Shown in pieces: positions 26,948-35,852 of a stretch of 64,000 nucleotides of DNA (its first letter is position 1; each line of letters begins with the position of its first letter). The notes under the pieces are model-generated. The model had not been told where the DNA came from, made no database searches, and saw only the letters and a list, made by a program, of their open reading frames with translations. Source of the stretch: Rhizobium sp. (GTDB taxonomy: Bacteria; Pseudomonadota; Alphaproteobacteria; Rhizobiales; Rhizobiaceae); NCBI GenBank assembly GCA_002796995.1, contig PEKW01000007.1:62001-126000 (forward strand), read 5' to 3'. The position numbers were made by a program, and so were the translations under genes.

Positions 26948-27549
26948 TGGACAACGATCCCGCAATAGCGCGAAAGAAGAGCAAGACCGGCACCATGGTG
27001 GCGGTCGTCGGCCCGAGCGGCGCCGGCAAGGACAGCCTCATCCATATCGCCATGACGCATTTTTCCGGGCGCCCCGACGTGCACTTCGTGCAGCGGGTGA
27101 TCACCCGGCCTGCGGACGCGGGCGGAGAACAGCACCTCGGCGTCTCGCCCGAGGAGTTCGGGGTGATGCGTGAACAGGGCGCGTTCGCGGTGGACTGGGA
27201 TGCCCACGGCCTGAGCTACGGCATTCCAGCCTCGGTGCATGAAAAGCTGGCGCTCGGCCATCTGGTGATCGCCAACGGCTCGCGTTCGGCGCTGCCGCAC
27301 TGGGCGAAGGCCTTTCCCTCGCTGCTGGTCATCAACGTCACGGCGTCGCCGGAAGTGCTCGCCGAAAGGCTGGTCGCCCGCGGCCGCGAGAGCCGCGAGG
27401 AAATCCTCGAGCGGCTGAAGCGCGGTTCGCTGACCGTCGAGGGCGACTACGACGTGGTCGACATCGACAATAGCGGTGCGCTGTCAGATGCAGGCGCGAG
27501 GTTCATCTCGACGCTCGAAGCAGCCCTGGTGCGCCGCGCCAGCGCCTGA
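26947..27549 (+). CDS. phnN: Ribose 1,5-bisphosphate phosphokinase
   Basis: PhnN phosphorylates ribose 1,5-bisphosphate to PRPP, returning the ribose of the C-P lyase pathway to metabolism. The 200-residue protein has P-loop VAVVGPSGAGKDSLI (residues 17-31), RVITRPADAGGEQH and WDAHGLSYGIP, as in the guanylate-kinase-like PhnN family. It is coupled to phnM by a 1-nt overlap. It is the last gene of the island and is convergent with pcaB, only 10 bp away. Confidence 0.95.
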   Translation: MDNDPAIARKKSKTGTMVAVVGPSGAGKDSLIHIAMTHFSGRPDVHFVQRVITRPADAGGEQHLGVSPEEFGVMREQGAFAVDWDAHGLSYGIPASVHEKLALGHLVIANGSRSALPHWAKAFPSLLVINVTASPEVLAERLVARGRESREEILERLKRGSLTVEGDYDVVDIDNSGALSDAGARFISTLEAALVRRASA

Positions 27550-27559
27550 TCCCAAAATC

Positions 27560-28618
27560 TCAGCCGGCTTCGCCGATGCGCTCGACCGAGGCGAGCAGCG
27601 CGGCGGCATGCGACAGGGCCGTCGCCGCCGCCTCTATCATCTGCGGCAGGATCAGCCATTCCAGCGTCCAGGCGCTGCCGGAGCGCTCCTGCTCATGCAC
27701 CAGCGCCTGATGCAGGCAGGCGACCTGGATGGCGTTGTAGCGCGCCAGCGTCACCAGCACCTCGGCCAGAACCGGATTGCGCTTGTGCGGCATGGCCGAG
27801 GATCCGCCGCCGCCGGACAGCTCGATCTGGTCGACACCGTTCTGAGCCATCAGGGCGATGTCCATTCCCATCTTGCCGAGTGCGCCGGTGATGCGCGACA
27901 GGAAGGATGCGAAGTCGGCGATCCGGTCGCGATCCGTGTGGGGCACATGGGCCGGCACACCGAGACCCAGTTCCGCCGCGAGCGCCGCGCGCACAGGGCC
28001 GATGCTGTCCCCGAACTTCTCCGCCGTGCCGGCCGCGCCGGCGAGCGACAGGATGAGCATCCGTTCGGCCATGGCGGGAAGCGCCGTGGCGAGATGGCTG
28101 ATGCTACCGCGCCAGACGTCGAGCCTGTCGCCCACGGTGATCATGATCGCCGACTGCATGCGCGTGCGCGCCATCAGCGGGCGGCTTGCGAAGCGCTCGA
28201 TGAGCTCCGCAAGCTTTTTGTCGACGGCGTCGAGCCGCCGTTGAAGCAGCGCAAGGACCGGTTTCAGCTTCAATGCCAGGGCGGTATCGATCACGTCCTG
28301 GGAAGTCGCGCCAAAATGCAGCGCCGACGCCGCCTCTCCGCCGATCGCTTCCCGCAGCTGGGCGATGAGATCCGGCACTGGGACGCCGTCCCTCAACACC
28401 GCTTCAGCCAAACGCTTGAGGTCCGGCCGAAAGCCACCGACCGCGGAGCCGATCGCATCCGCGTGCCGCGCGTCGATCAGTCCCTGCGAGGCTTCAACCC
28501 GGGCGAGCGCCACCTCGAAGGCGAGCATTGCGGCGAGATCCGCCTGTTCCCCGAGCATCTCGGTGATCTCGGCATCGCCGAGCAGGCGGGCGTTGTAGGG
28601 CAGGAAGGTCAGGACCAT
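27560..28618 (-). CDS. pcaB: 3-carboxy-cis,cis-muconate cycloisomerase
   Basis: PcaB lactonises beta-carboxy-cis,cis-muconate to gamma-carboxymuconolactone, the step after PcaGH. A fumarase/aspartase-superfamily protein of 352 residues, with DTALALKLKPVLALLQRRLD, the signature SSAMPHKRNPVLAEVL (superfamily GSSxMPxKxNP) and HFGATSQDVIDT. Length matches rhizobial PcaB, which lack part of the C-terminus of the 450-residue pseudomonad type. It is 3 bp downstream of pcaF, so it is expressed with pcaIJF here, not with pcaDCHG. Confidence 0.93.
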   Translation of the reverse strand: MVLTFLPYNARLLGDAEITEMLGEQADLAAMLAFEVALARVEASQGLIDARHADAIGSAVGGFRPDLKRLAEAVLRDGVPVPDLIAQLREAIGGEAASALHFGATSQDVIDTALALKLKPVLALLQRRLDAVDKKLAELIERFASRPLMARTRMQSAIMITVGDRLDVWRGSISHLATALPAMAERMLILSLAGAAGTAEKFGDSIGPVRAALAAELGLGVPAHVPHTDRDRIADFASFLSRITGALGKMGMDIALMAQNGVDQIELSGGGGSSAMPHKRNPVLAEVLVTLARYNAIQVACLHQALVHEQERSGSAWTLEWLILPQMIEAAATALSHAAALLASVERIGEAG

Positions 28619-28621
28619 GGA

Positions 28622-29827
28622 TCAGACCCGCTCCAGGGCCACGGCAATACCCTGGCCGACGCCGATGCACATGGTCGACAGCGAATAACGGCCGCCGGTG
28701 AGCGACAGTTCGAGCGCCGCCGTGCCGGTGATGCGGGCGCCGGACATGCCGAGCGGGTGGCCAAGAGCGATCGCCCCGCCGTTCCGGTTGACCCGCGTGT
28801 CGTCGTCGGCAATGCCGAGTAGACGGAGCGTCGCCAGACCCTGGGAGGCGAAAGCCTCGTTGAGTTCGATGACGTCGAACTGGTCCTGGCGCAGGCCGAG
28901 CCGGGCCATCAGCTTCTGCGAGGCCGGCGCCGGGCCGATGCCCATGATGCGCGGCGGCACGCCGGCGACGGCACCGCCCAGAACACGGGCGATCGGGGTC
29001 AGCCCGTGCTTGCGGGCAGCGGCTTCCGAGGCGACGATCAGAGCGGCAGCACCGTCATTGACGCCCGAGGCATTGCCGGCGGTTACCGTCCCGCCTTCCC
29101 GTTTGAAAGGAGTGCCGAGCTTGGCGAGCGTCTCGATGGTCGTGGCCCGCGGATGTTCGTCGCGGTCGACGACGACGGCATCTCCCTTGCGCTGGGGAAT
29201 GGTCACCGAGGTGATCTCCTTTGCCAGCCGCCCGCTCTGCTGGGCGGCCGAGGCCTTGGCCTGCGAGCGGACGGCAAGAGCGTCCTGGTCCTCGCGGCTG
29301 ACGTGGTAATCTGCCGCAACGTTCTCGCCGGTCTCGGGCATGGAGTCGACACCGTACTGCTTCTTCATCAGCGGATTGACGAAGCGCCAGCCGATGGTGG
29401 TGTCGTGGATCTCGGCATGGCGGGAAAAGGCGGTCTCGGCCTTCGGCATGACGAAGGGCGCGCGCGACATGCTTTCGACGCCGCCTGCGATCATCAGTTC
29501 CGCCTCGCCAGCCTTGATGGCGCGGGCCGCGGTGATCACCGCGTCCATGCCCGAGCCGCACAGGCGGTTGATCGTGGTTCCGCCGAGACTGACCGGCAGC
29601 CCGGCGAGCAGCAGCGACATGCGGGCGACGTTGCGATTGTCCTCGCCTGCCTGGTTTGCGCAGCCGAAGATGACATCGTCCACCGCTTCGAAATCGAGGC
29701 CGCCATGCCGGGCCATCAAGGCTTTCAACGGCACGGCGCCGAGATCGTCTGCTCGCACCGACGAGAGCGAACCGCCGAACCGGCCGATCGGGGTGCGGAC
29801 ATAGTCGCAGATGAAGGCTTCGGTCAT
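28622..29827 (-). CDS. pcaF: Beta-ketoadipyl-CoA thiolase
   Basis: PcaF cleaves 3-oxoadipyl-CoA to succinyl-CoA and acetyl-CoA, the last step of the pathway. I start at MTEAFICDYVRTPIGRFGGS (401 residues, the standard length), not 18 codons upstream. The acylated Cys lies in NRLCGSGMDAV, the His in NEAFASQ/NRNGGAIALGHPLGMSGAR, and the second Cys in STMCIGVGQGIAV. It is 4 bp downstream of pcaJ. Confidence 0.95.
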   Translation of the reverse strand: MTEAFICDYVRTPIGRFGGSLSSVRADDLGAVPLKALMARHGGLDFEAVDDVIFGCANQAGEDNRNVARMSLLLAGLPVSLGGTTINRLCGSGMDAVITAARAIKAGEAELMIAGGVESMSRAPFVMPKAETAFSRHAEIHDTTIGWRFVNPLMKKQYGVDSMPETGENVAADYHVSREDQDALAVRSQAKASAAQQSGRLAKEITSVTIPQRKGDAVVVDRDEHPRATTIETLAKLGTPFKREGGTVTAGNASGVNDGAAALIVASEAAARKHGLTPIARVLGGAVAGVPPRIMGIGPAPASQKLMARLGLRQDQFDVIELNEAFASQGLATLRLLGIADDDTRVNRNGGAIALGHPLGMSGARITGTAALELSLTGGRYSLSTMCIGVGQGIAVALERV

Positions 29828-29831
29828 CAAA

Positions 29832-30527
29832 TCATCCTTGCAGTTCGGGTACGACGAGTTCGGCAACGGGACCGTCGACATGCAGGCCTGCGCCCGTCAT
29901 CGCCTGAAGCTCCTCCATCGACATGCCGGCGAGCTTCTCGCGCACCACGAAACGGTTCTTCACGATATCGATGACGGCGTGGCTCGTATAGACACGGGTG
30001 ATGCAGCCGACACCGGTCAGCGGGAAAGCGCATTTTTCCACCAGCTTGGGCTCGCCCTTCTTCGTGACATGCTCGGTGATGACGAAGACCTGCTTTGCGC
30101 CATGCACGAGGTCCATCGCTCCACCGACGGCCGGCACGCCCTTGGAGCCCACCCGCCAATTGGCCAGGTCACCGTTCTGGGCGACCTGGTAGGCGCCGAG
30201 GATGGCGACGTCGAGGTGTCCGCCGCGAACCATGGCGAAGCTGTCGGCATGATGGAAGAAGGCGGCGCCGGGCTTCAGCGTCACGGCCTTCTTGCCGGCA
30301 TTGATCAGGTCCCAGTCCTCTTCTCCGGGCGGTGGCGGCTCGCCGAAATTGAGGATGCCGTTTTCCGTATGGAAGATCGCCTCACGGCCCGGAGGCTGGT
30401 AGCGGGCGACCATTTCGGGAAATCCGATGCCGAGATTGACATAGGCGCCGTCGGCAATGTCCTGGGCGGCACGCCAGGCGATCTGGGCGTTGGAAAGCTT
30501 GATGTCTTCGCGCGTGTCGATGGTCAT
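29832..30527 (-). CDS. pcaJ: 3-oxoadipate CoA-transferase subunit B
   Basis: The 231-residue beta subunit of the enzyme that moves CoA from succinyl-CoA to 3-oxoadipate. The catalytic Glu is in IFHTENGILNFG (family ENG motif). VNLGIGFPEMVA and GGHLDVAILGAYQVAQNGDLANW follow the class I CoA-transferase pattern. The start at 30527 overlaps the pcaI stop (ATGA), so the two subunits are translationally coupled in equal amounts. Confidence 0.95.
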   Translation of the reverse strand: MTIDTREDIKLSNAQIAWRAAQDIADGAYVNLGIGFPEMVARYQPPGREAIFHTENGILNFGEPPPPGEEDWDLINAGKKAVTLKPGAAFFHHADSFAMVRGGHLDVAILGAYQVAQNGDLANWRVGSKGVPAVGGAMDLVHGAKQVFVITEHVTKKGEPKLVEKCAFPLTGVGCITRVYTSHAVIDIVKNRFVVREKLAGMSMEELQAMTGAGLHVDGPVAELVVPELQG

Positions 30528-31231
30528 ACGTAGGCCACTCCGGCTCGAATGAGTTCTTCTTCCTGCTGCGGGTTCGGAATCTCCACGACGGAATTCACGA
30601 AGATGCCCGGCGTGATGACATGTTCCGGATCGATGCCTCCGGCGGGCACCAGCTTCGACACCTGGGCGATGGTGCGGGCGGCGGCCATGCACATCAGCGG
30701 ATTAAAATTGCGGCCGGCCTTGTTGTAGGTCAGGTTGCCATGGGTATCGCCGATTTGACCCTTGACGATGGCAAAGTCGGCTTTCAGCCAGCGCTCCTGC
30801 ACATAGGGACGGCCATCGAACTCGGCGATCGGCTTGCCCTCGGCGAGCTCCGTGCCGTAGGCGGTCGGCGTATAGAAAGCCGGAATGCCGGCACCACCCG
30901 CCCGGATCCGCTCGGCGAGCGTTCCCTGAGGGACAAGTTCGAGTTCGATCTCGCCGGCGAGATAGCGGTCGGTGAATGCCCGCGGATCGGACGAGCGCGG
31001 AAACGAGCAGACCATCTTGCGGACCATGCCCGCATCGATCATCGCGGCGATGCCGATGCGTCCGTTGCCGGCATTGTTGTTGATGACGGTCAGATCCTTT
31101 GGCCCCTTGTCGATCAGGGCATGGATCAGCTCGATCGGCGCGCCGGACCCGCCGAAGCCGCCGATCATCACGGTCGCTCCATCGCCGATATCGGCCACGG
31201 CCGCAGCCGCGTCTGAAACTGTCTTGTCCAT
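30524..31231 (-). CDS. pcaI: 3-oxoadipate CoA-transferase subunit A
   Basis: The 235-residue alpha subunit. The glycine-rich VMIGGFGGSGAPIELIHAL (residues 21-39) and NNNAGNGRIGIAAMI are CoA-transferase family I landmarks. I start at 31231, 5 nt after a GGAGGT Shine-Dalgarno; the long frame extending to 32248 crosses pcaR and is spurious. It is the first gene of pcaIJFB and faces pcaR across a 150-bp region with a strong palindrome. Confidence 0.95.
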   Translation of the reverse strand: MDKTVSDAAAAVADIGDGATVMIGGFGGSGAPIELIHALIDKGPKDLTVINNNAGNGRIGIAAMIDAGMVRKMVCSFPRSSDPRAFTDRYLAGEIELELVPQGTLAERIRAGGAGIPAFYTPTAYGTELAEGKPIAEFDGRPYVQERWLKADFAIVKGQIGDTHGNLTYNKAGRNFNPLMCMAAARTIAQVSKLVPAGGIDPEHVITPGIFVNSVVEIPNPQQEEELIRAGVAYV

Positions 31232-31318
31232 GTGCACCTCCGTAGCGGCTCGACGAGCCATGCTCGCCGACGACTTCGGCAAAAGAAGTAAGCGGACCAA
31301 GGCTCGACGGCAACTGAT

Positions 31319-31355
31319 TTGTGCGTTATATGATTTTTGTTCGTATATCGCACAA
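31319..31355. promoter_or_regulatory. PcaR operator candidate between pcaI and pcaR
   Basis: Long inverted repeat with arms TTGTGCGTTATATGA and TCGTATATCGCACAA (13 of 15 positions pair) around a TTTTTGT spacer. The right arm, as GTTCGTATATCGCAC, closely resembles the GTTCGATAATCGCAC sites of IclR-type aromatic regulators (PcaR, PcaU, PobR). It is well placed to control both divergent genes. Confidence 0.7.
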
Positions 31356-31381
31356 CATGCAGAAGTCCACAGGGAAGCAGA

Positions 31382-32140
31382 ATGATAAAGGAACGCGACC
31401 TCATGGGAGGTCTGATGAAGGGCCTCAGGGTGATCGAGGCCTTCAGCGCCGACCGGCCACGGCTGTCGATCACCGAAGCGGCTGAGGCCGCAGGCCTCGA
31501 TCGTGCCACGACGCGCCGCTGCCTGCTGACGCTGTCCGAGATGGGCTATGCGGCCTATGACGGGAAGTTCTTCACGCTGACGCCCCGCGTGCTGAGACTC
31601 GGAACGGGTTGCCTGGCCGCCATGCCCTTGCCGCGCATCGTGCAGCCGGTTCTCGACCGTCTGTCCCAGGAGATCGGCGAAAGCACCTCGGTGTCGATCC
31701 TCGACGAGAGCGAAATCGTCTATGTCGCGCGGGCCGCCCAGCGCCGAGTGATGTCGATCGCACTGATGCCGGGTTCGCGCCTGCCCGCCTACTGTACGTC
31801 GATGGGCCGCGTTCTGCTGGCGGCGCTGGATCCCGCAGAGGCAAGGCAGGTACTTCAGGCGTCCGCCCGGACATCGCGAACGGAGCGGACCATAACCGAT
31901 CTCGACGCGCTGATGGCGATCCTCAAACAGACACGCGAACAGGGTTACGCGCTGATCGACCAGGAGGTCGAACTGGGCCTGCGCTCCATCGCCGTGCCGC
32001 TGACGACGGCGCGCGGCCAGACGGTGGCCGCACTCAATGTCGGGCTCGGTGCCGGCGCCGAACCCATGTCGGCGGTCGCGGCACGTTATCTGCCGGCCTT
32101 GCGCAAGGTTCAGGCGGAGCTTTCCCAGGTGCTCGCCTGA
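31382..32140 (+). CDS. pcaR: IclR-family regulator of beta-ketoadipate genes
   Basis: A 252-residue regulator that probably activates pcaIJFB in response to beta-ketoadipate. The N-terminal winged helix contains SITEAAEAAGLDRATTRRCLLTL (about 28-50). The C-terminal IclR ligand domain includes ESTSVSILDESEIVYVARAA and AYCTSMGRVLLAAL. Start chosen at MIKERDLMGG, preceded by GGGAAG; the upstream extension runs into the palindrome. It is divergent from pcaI. After its stop a GCCATGCG/CGCATGGC hairpin (32216-32246) lies in the convergent gap with pcaG. Confidence 0.91.
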   Translation: MIKERDLMGGLMKGLRVIEAFSADRPRLSITEAAEAAGLDRATTRRCLLTLSEMGYAAYDGKFFTLTPRVLRLGTGCLAAMPLPRIVQPVLDRLSQEIGESTSVSILDESEIVYVARAAQRRVMSIALMPGSRLPAYCTSMGRVLLAALDPAEARQVLQASARTSRTERTITDLDALMAILKQTREQGYALIDQEVELGLRSIAVPLTTARGQTVAALNVGLGAGAEPMSAVAARYLPALRKVQAELSQVLA

Positions 32141-32265
32141 CATGAAGACAACAGGCATGCGCTGCGACATCGACCGGAGGCAAGCCCTCCCAGATCGCAC
32201 TGCGGTTTCGCGCGAGCCATGCGATGCGCCGGCGAAGGCGCATGGCACGTTTCCGGCAGCGTGCC

Positions 32266-32883
32266 TCAGATGTCGAAGAACACTGTCTCGTTCTCGCCCT
32301 GCAGATGGATGTCGAACCTGTAGGCATCGCCATCCCGCATGGCGATCAGGGTCGGGACGCGCACCTTGTGCTCGATGCGGGCCAGCACCGGGTCGGCCGC
32401 ATTGGCCTCGGCCTCGTCAGCAAAGTACATGCGGGTGTGCAGCCCGATATTGATGCCGCGCGCCACGATCCACACCGTGATGTGCGGCGCCATGAGCCGG
32501 CCGTCGGCGAACGGCACGCGACCCGGCTTGATCGTCTCGAAGACGTATTCGCCGGTCTCCATGTCGGCCGGGCAGCGGCCCCAGCCAAGAAAATTCGGAT
32601 CGGCCTTGCCGCGGGTTTCGGACGGGCTGTCGTAGAAGCCGTCGGCATCGGCCTGCCAGATTTCCACCATGGCGTCGCGCAGCGCCGTGCCCGAACCGTC
32701 GATGACGCGGCCCTTGACCGTGATGCGTTCGCCGCGGGTCTTGTCGTTGACCAGCGGACCGGAACCCAGGTCCTTTTCATAGACGCCGGAAATGCCGGCG
32801 AAGTTCGGCGTGCAGCCGATATGGACATAGGGGCCGGCCGTCTGCGACGCGGTTTCCTTCAGGTAGTCGAGTGGCTGTACCAT
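32266..32883 (-). CDS. pcaG: Protocatechuate 3,4-dioxygenase alpha subunit
   Basis: The 205-residue alpha subunit of the intradiol dioxygenase that opens protocatechuate to beta-carboxy-cis,cis-muconate. Sequence such as TAGPYVHIGCTP, GTALRDAMVEIWQADADGFY and AYRFDIHLQGENETVFFDI is typical. It lacks the full iron-ligand set, which the beta subunit supplies. It starts 1 nt after the pcaH stop and ends the pcaDCHG operon. Confidence 0.95.
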   Translation of the reverse strand: MVQPLDYLKETASQTAGPYVHIGCTPNFAGISGVYEKDLGSGPLVNDKTRGERITVKGRVIDGSGTALRDAMVEIWQADADGFYDSPSETRGKADPNFLGWGRCPADMETGEYVFETIKPGRVPFADGRLMAPHITVWIVARGINIGLHTRMYFADEAEANAADPVLARIEHKVRVPTLIAMRDGDAYRFDIHLQGENETVFFDI

Positions 32884-32884
32884 G

Positions 32885-33625
32885 TCAGTTCCCCTCCTTC
32901 CGGTTCTCGAACAGCGTCGAGCGGCGGCCGCGCAGCACGATGTCGAACTTGTAGGCCCGCATGTCGTGCGGCATGGTCGCGTTCATGTCGAGCGGGGCTA
33001 TGAGGCGCTCGATCGCCGCCTTGTCAGGAATCGTCTTGACGATCGGGCAGATCCAGATCAGCGGGTCGCCCTCGAAATACATCTGGGTGATCAGCCGCTG
33101 GGCGAAACCGTCGCCGAAGATCGAGAAGTGGATATGTGCCGGGCGCCAGTCGTTGACGCCGTTCGGCCAGGGATAGGGGCCGGGCTTGATGGTCTTGAAC
33201 CAGTAGTAGCCGTCCTCGTCGGCGATGGTGCGGCCGACGCCGCCGAAATTCGGGTCGAGCGCCGCCAGATAGGTGTCCTTCTTGTGGCGGTAGCGGCCGC
33301 CGGCATTGGCCTGCCAGAACTCGACGAGCGCGCCGGCGACACCCCTGCCACGTTCGTCCAAAACCCGGCCATGAACCAGGATGCGCTGGCCTATCGGGCT
33401 CTCGCCGGGCTTGGCGTAATTGACGATCAGGTCGTTGTCGAACTCGTTCAACATGTTGTGGCCGAAGACCGGACCCGTAATCTCGCTTCTGGTTCCTTCG
33501 AGAGAGATCAGCGCGCGCTGCGGCGAACGCAGCACGGTGGTCTTGTACCAAGGGGTGTAGGCGGGCGGATGCATGTCACGGTCGCGGGGGAAGAATATCC
33601 CCGTCTCGGGCTTGGTGTTGGTCAT
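32885..33625 (-). CDS. pcaH: Protocatechuate 3,4-dioxygenase beta subunit
   Basis: The 246-residue iron-binding subunit. The Fe(III) ligands can be placed as Y112 (GGRYRHKK), Y151 (KPGPYPW), H164 and H166 (RPAHIHFSI). Their spacing (39, 13, 2) is identical to Pseudomonas Y408, Y447, H460, H462. The start overlaps the pcaC stop (ATGA at 33622-33625). It forms the (alpha-beta-Fe)12 type enzyme with PcaG. Confidence 0.96.
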   Translation of the reverse strand: MTNTKPETGIFFPRDRDMHPPAYTPWYKTTVLRSPQRALISLEGTRSEITGPVFGHNMLNEFDNDLIVNYAKPGESPIGQRILVHGRVLDERGRGVAGALVEFWQANAGGRYRHKKDTYLAALDPNFGGVGRTIADEDGYYWFKTIKPGPYPWPNGVNDWRPAHIHFSIFGDGFAQRLITQMYFEGDPLIWICPIVKTIPDKAAIERLIAPLDMNATMPHDMRAYKFDIVLRGRRSTLFENRKEGN

Positions 33626-34038
33626 CGTCCTTCCTCCCTCTCGCTGTCGCCTTCCATTTGCCGGAGCGCGTTCTTGGCAATCTTGATCGCGTGATTGGCC
33701 GCCGGCACGCCGGCATAGATCGCCACGTGCAGCAGCGCCTCCATGATGTCCTCGGGCGTCGCTCCCGTGTTCCTCGTCGCCCGCACGTGCATGGCCACCT
33801 CCTCGTCATGGCCGAGCGCGGCGAGCAGCGCGATGGTCACCATCGAGCGCTCGCGCTTGCTCCAGGTCGGGCGCGACCAGACATGACCCCAGGCAGCCTC
33901 CGTGATCAGGTCCTGGAAGGGCTCGTCGAAGGCGGTCTTCGACTTCTGTGCCTCATCCACATAACTGTCGCCCAGCACGCTGCGGCGGGTCGCCATGCCC
34001 TGATCGTAACGAGGAGACTTTTCCGGGGCGTCGCTCAT
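33622..34038 (-). CDS. pcaC: 4-carboxymuconolactone decarboxylase
   Basis: PcaC decarboxylates gamma-carboxymuconolactone to 3-oxoadipate enol-lactone. A 138-residue protein of the CMD/AhpD fold; [28 protein letters not shown] and [29 protein letters not shown] carry the conserved His and Glu. It is encoded separately from pcaD (start 1 nt past the pcaD stop) and not as the PcaL fusion known in some actinobacteria. Confidence 0.95.
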   Translation of the reverse strand: MSDAPEKSPRYDQGMATRRSVLGDSYVDEAQKSKTAFDEPFQDLITEAAWGHVWSRPTWSKRERSMVTIALLAALGHDEEVAMHVRATRNTGATPEDIMEALLHVAIYAGVPAANHAIKIAKNALRQMEGDSEREEGR

Positions 34039-34039
34039 C

Positions 34040-34828
34040 TCATGCCTTCTTGAGAAACGCCTGCAGCAATTCGGCCAGCGCTTCGGGCTGTTCGACGCAG
34101 GGGATATGGCCGCAACCCTCTATGACTTCGAAGCGTGCGCCGGGAATGGCGCGGGCCGCGGCCTCGACCAGTTCGGGCGGAGTCGAGCCATCCTGGTCGC
34201 CGACAACGCAGAGAACGGGCACCGAGATCGTCGCCAGTCCATCGGTGAAGTCCGCGTCGCGGATCGCTTCGCAGGTCGAGACATAACCGGCGGCGGACTG
34301 GCGGCACAGCATCGTCCGGTAGCCGCCGAGATCGTCAGCGCGCTCTTCATGGAAGTCCGGCGTGAACCAGCGCTGCATGACGTTGTCGGCAATGCTTTCG
34401 AGACCGCCCTTGGCGATGGCGTCGATGCGCGCGTTCCAGACGTCGGCCGTGCCGATCCGGGCCGCCGTGTCGCACAGCACCAGCTTCTTCACCAACTCGG
34501 GCCGCTTCTGCCACACGCCCTGGCAGATCAGTCCGCCGACCGAGAGGCCGCAGAACACCGCCCGCTTGATGCCGACATTCTCGACGAGCGCGATCAGGTC
34601 ATCGACAAGCTCGGCCATGCCGAAAGGCTTGTCGGCGCCACCGGTCAGGCCATGGCCGCGGCTGTCGTAGAGCAGGACGGAGATGTCGTCGCTGATCTCA
34701 TCGAACAGCGGCAGCCAGATGCGGAAGTCCGTGCCGAGCGAGTTGGAGAAGACGACGAGATTCTTCGCGTCCGGCTCTCCCAGCATTTCATAGTGGACCG
34801 TAATTCCGTTGATAGTGGCGAAAGCCAT
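34040..34828 (-). CDS. pcaD: 3-oxoadipate enol-lactonase
   Basis: PcaD hydrolyses 3-oxoadipate enol-lactone to 3-oxoadipate. A 262-residue alpha/beta hydrolase: oxyanion region FSNSLGTDFRIWLPLF, nucleophile elbow CGLSVGGLI, acid in CVVGDQDGSTPPEL and His in GCGHIPCVEQPE. GAGGAG precedes the start. It is the first gene of pcaDCHG and is divergent from pcaQ across a 92-bp region. Confidence 0.95.
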   Translation of the reverse strand: MAFATINGITVHYEMLGEPDAKNLVVFSNSLGTDFRIWLPLFDEISDDISVLLYDSRGHGLTGGADKPFGMAELVDDLIALVENVGIKRAVFCGLSVGGLICQGVWQKRPELVKKLVLCDTAARIGTADVWNARIDAIAKGGLESIADNVMQRWFTPDFHEERADDLGGYRTMLCRQSAAGYVSTCEAIRDADFTDGLATISVPVLCVVGDQDGSTPPELVEAAARAIPGARFEVIEGCGHIPCVEQPEALAELLQAFLKKA

Positions 34829-34899
34829 GGGTTTCTCCTCGATGGATGGAAGTTATGCGATGCGTTTTGGCGGGTAAAATGATATTTCCTCTCAAATTC

Positions 34900-34915
34900 A
34901 TAACCAGTTCGGCAT
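34900..34915. promoter_or_regulatory. PcaQ box candidate in the pcaD-pcaQ gap
   Basis: ATAACC-AGTT-CGGCAT reads on the pcaD strand as ATGCCG-AACT-GGTTAT. One half is close to the PcaQ motif reported for Sinorhizobium (ATAACC-N4-GGTTAA) and the other half is poor. It lies just before the pcaQ start, where a LysR autoregulator would bind. Confidence 0.4.
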
Positions 34916-34920
34916 GAATC

Positions 34921-35844
34921 ATGGATCAGAGGATCAAGTTTCGGCACCTGCAGACCTTTCTTGAGGTCGCACGCCAGCGCAGCGTCGGCAAGGCCGCCGA
35001 CGCATTGGCCATCACCCAGCCCGCTGTCACGCGAACGATGCGCGAGCTTGAGGAGATTCTCGGCGTGGCGCTTCTCGAGAAGGAAGGTCGCGGCATCCGG
35101 ATCTCGCATTTCGGCGAGGTGTTCCTGAAGCACGCGGCCGAGAGCCTCGCGGCGGTGCAGCGGGGCATGGACTCGCTTGCCCAGGCGATGAAGTCGGAGG
35201 GACCGCCAATCCGCATCGGCACCTTGCCCACCGCCTCCGCGACCTTCATGCCGGATGCGGTCGCCGATTTCCTGGCAAGCGGCACCGGCAGCCAGGTAAC
35301 GATCGAAAGCGGCGAGAACCGCGCGCTGCTGAATTCGCTGCGCCTCGGCGAACTGGACCTGGTGGTGGGGCGCCTGGCGGCACCGGAGCGCATGACCGGC
35401 CTGCACTTCGAGCCGCTCTACAGCGAGGAAGTGGCGATCATCGTGGCGCCCGGCCATCCGCTTCTGGCCCGGCGCAATTTCACGCTCGGCTCGCTTGCCA
35501 ACTACACTGTGTTGATGCCGAACAAGGGCTCGGTCATCCGCCCCTATGTCGACCGGCTGCTGCTGACCAACGGCATTCCGGAACTGCCGAACACCGTGGA
35601 GACGGTTTCGGACTCGTTCGGACGCGCCTTCGTCACCCGCCATCAGGCCGTGTGGTTCATCTCGCGCGGCGTTGTCGCCGAAGAGTTGCAGAGCGGCCGG
35701 CTGGCCGAGCTCGCAATCGACATGAGCGAGACACGCGGCGCGGTCGGGTTGACCACCCAAGCCGGTGTCGAACCGAGTGCCGCACTCACGCTGCTCAAAC
35801 AGACGATCCGCAATCATGTGGCGGCACGGACCGCCCTGATCTGA
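34921..35844 (+). CDS. pcaQ: LysR-family activator of pcaDCHG
   Basis: A 307-residue LysR regulator. The helix-turn-helix is FLEVARQRSVGKAADALAITQPAVTRTMRELEEILG (residues about 13-48). The effector domain follows from about 95, with IRIGTLPTASATFMPDAVADF. PcaQ activates pcaD operons with protocatechuate-derived beta-carboxymuconate or the lactone in Agrobacterium and Sinorhizobium. It is divergent from pcaD and convergent with polA (8-bp gap). Confidence 0.93.
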   Translation: MDQRIKFRHLQTFLEVARQRSVGKAADALAITQPAVTRTMRELEEILGVALLEKEGRGIRISHFGEVFLKHAAESLAAVQRGMDSLAQAMKSEGPPIRIGTLPTASATFMPDAVADFLASGTGSQVTIESGENRALLNSLRLGELDLVVGRLAAPERMTGLHFEPLYSEEVAIIVAPGHPLLARRNFTLGSLANYTVLMPNKGSVIRPYVDRLLLTNGIPELPNTVETVSDSFGRAFVTRHQAVWFISRGVVAEELQSGRLAELAIDMSETRGAVGLTTQAGVEPSAALTLLKQTIRNHVAARTALI

Positions 35845-35852
35845 TCGCCTGC

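Noticed and set aside
32216-32246. GCCATGCG/CGCATGGC hairpin between pcaR and pcaG as terminator
   Set aside because: No T-run follows on either strand, and the loop is large; kept only as a remark in the pcaR entry.
30524-32248. Long pcaI reading frame extending through pcaR
   Set aside because: The GGAGGT-preceded ATG at 31231 gives the standard 235-residue PcaI; the extension is antisense to pcaR.
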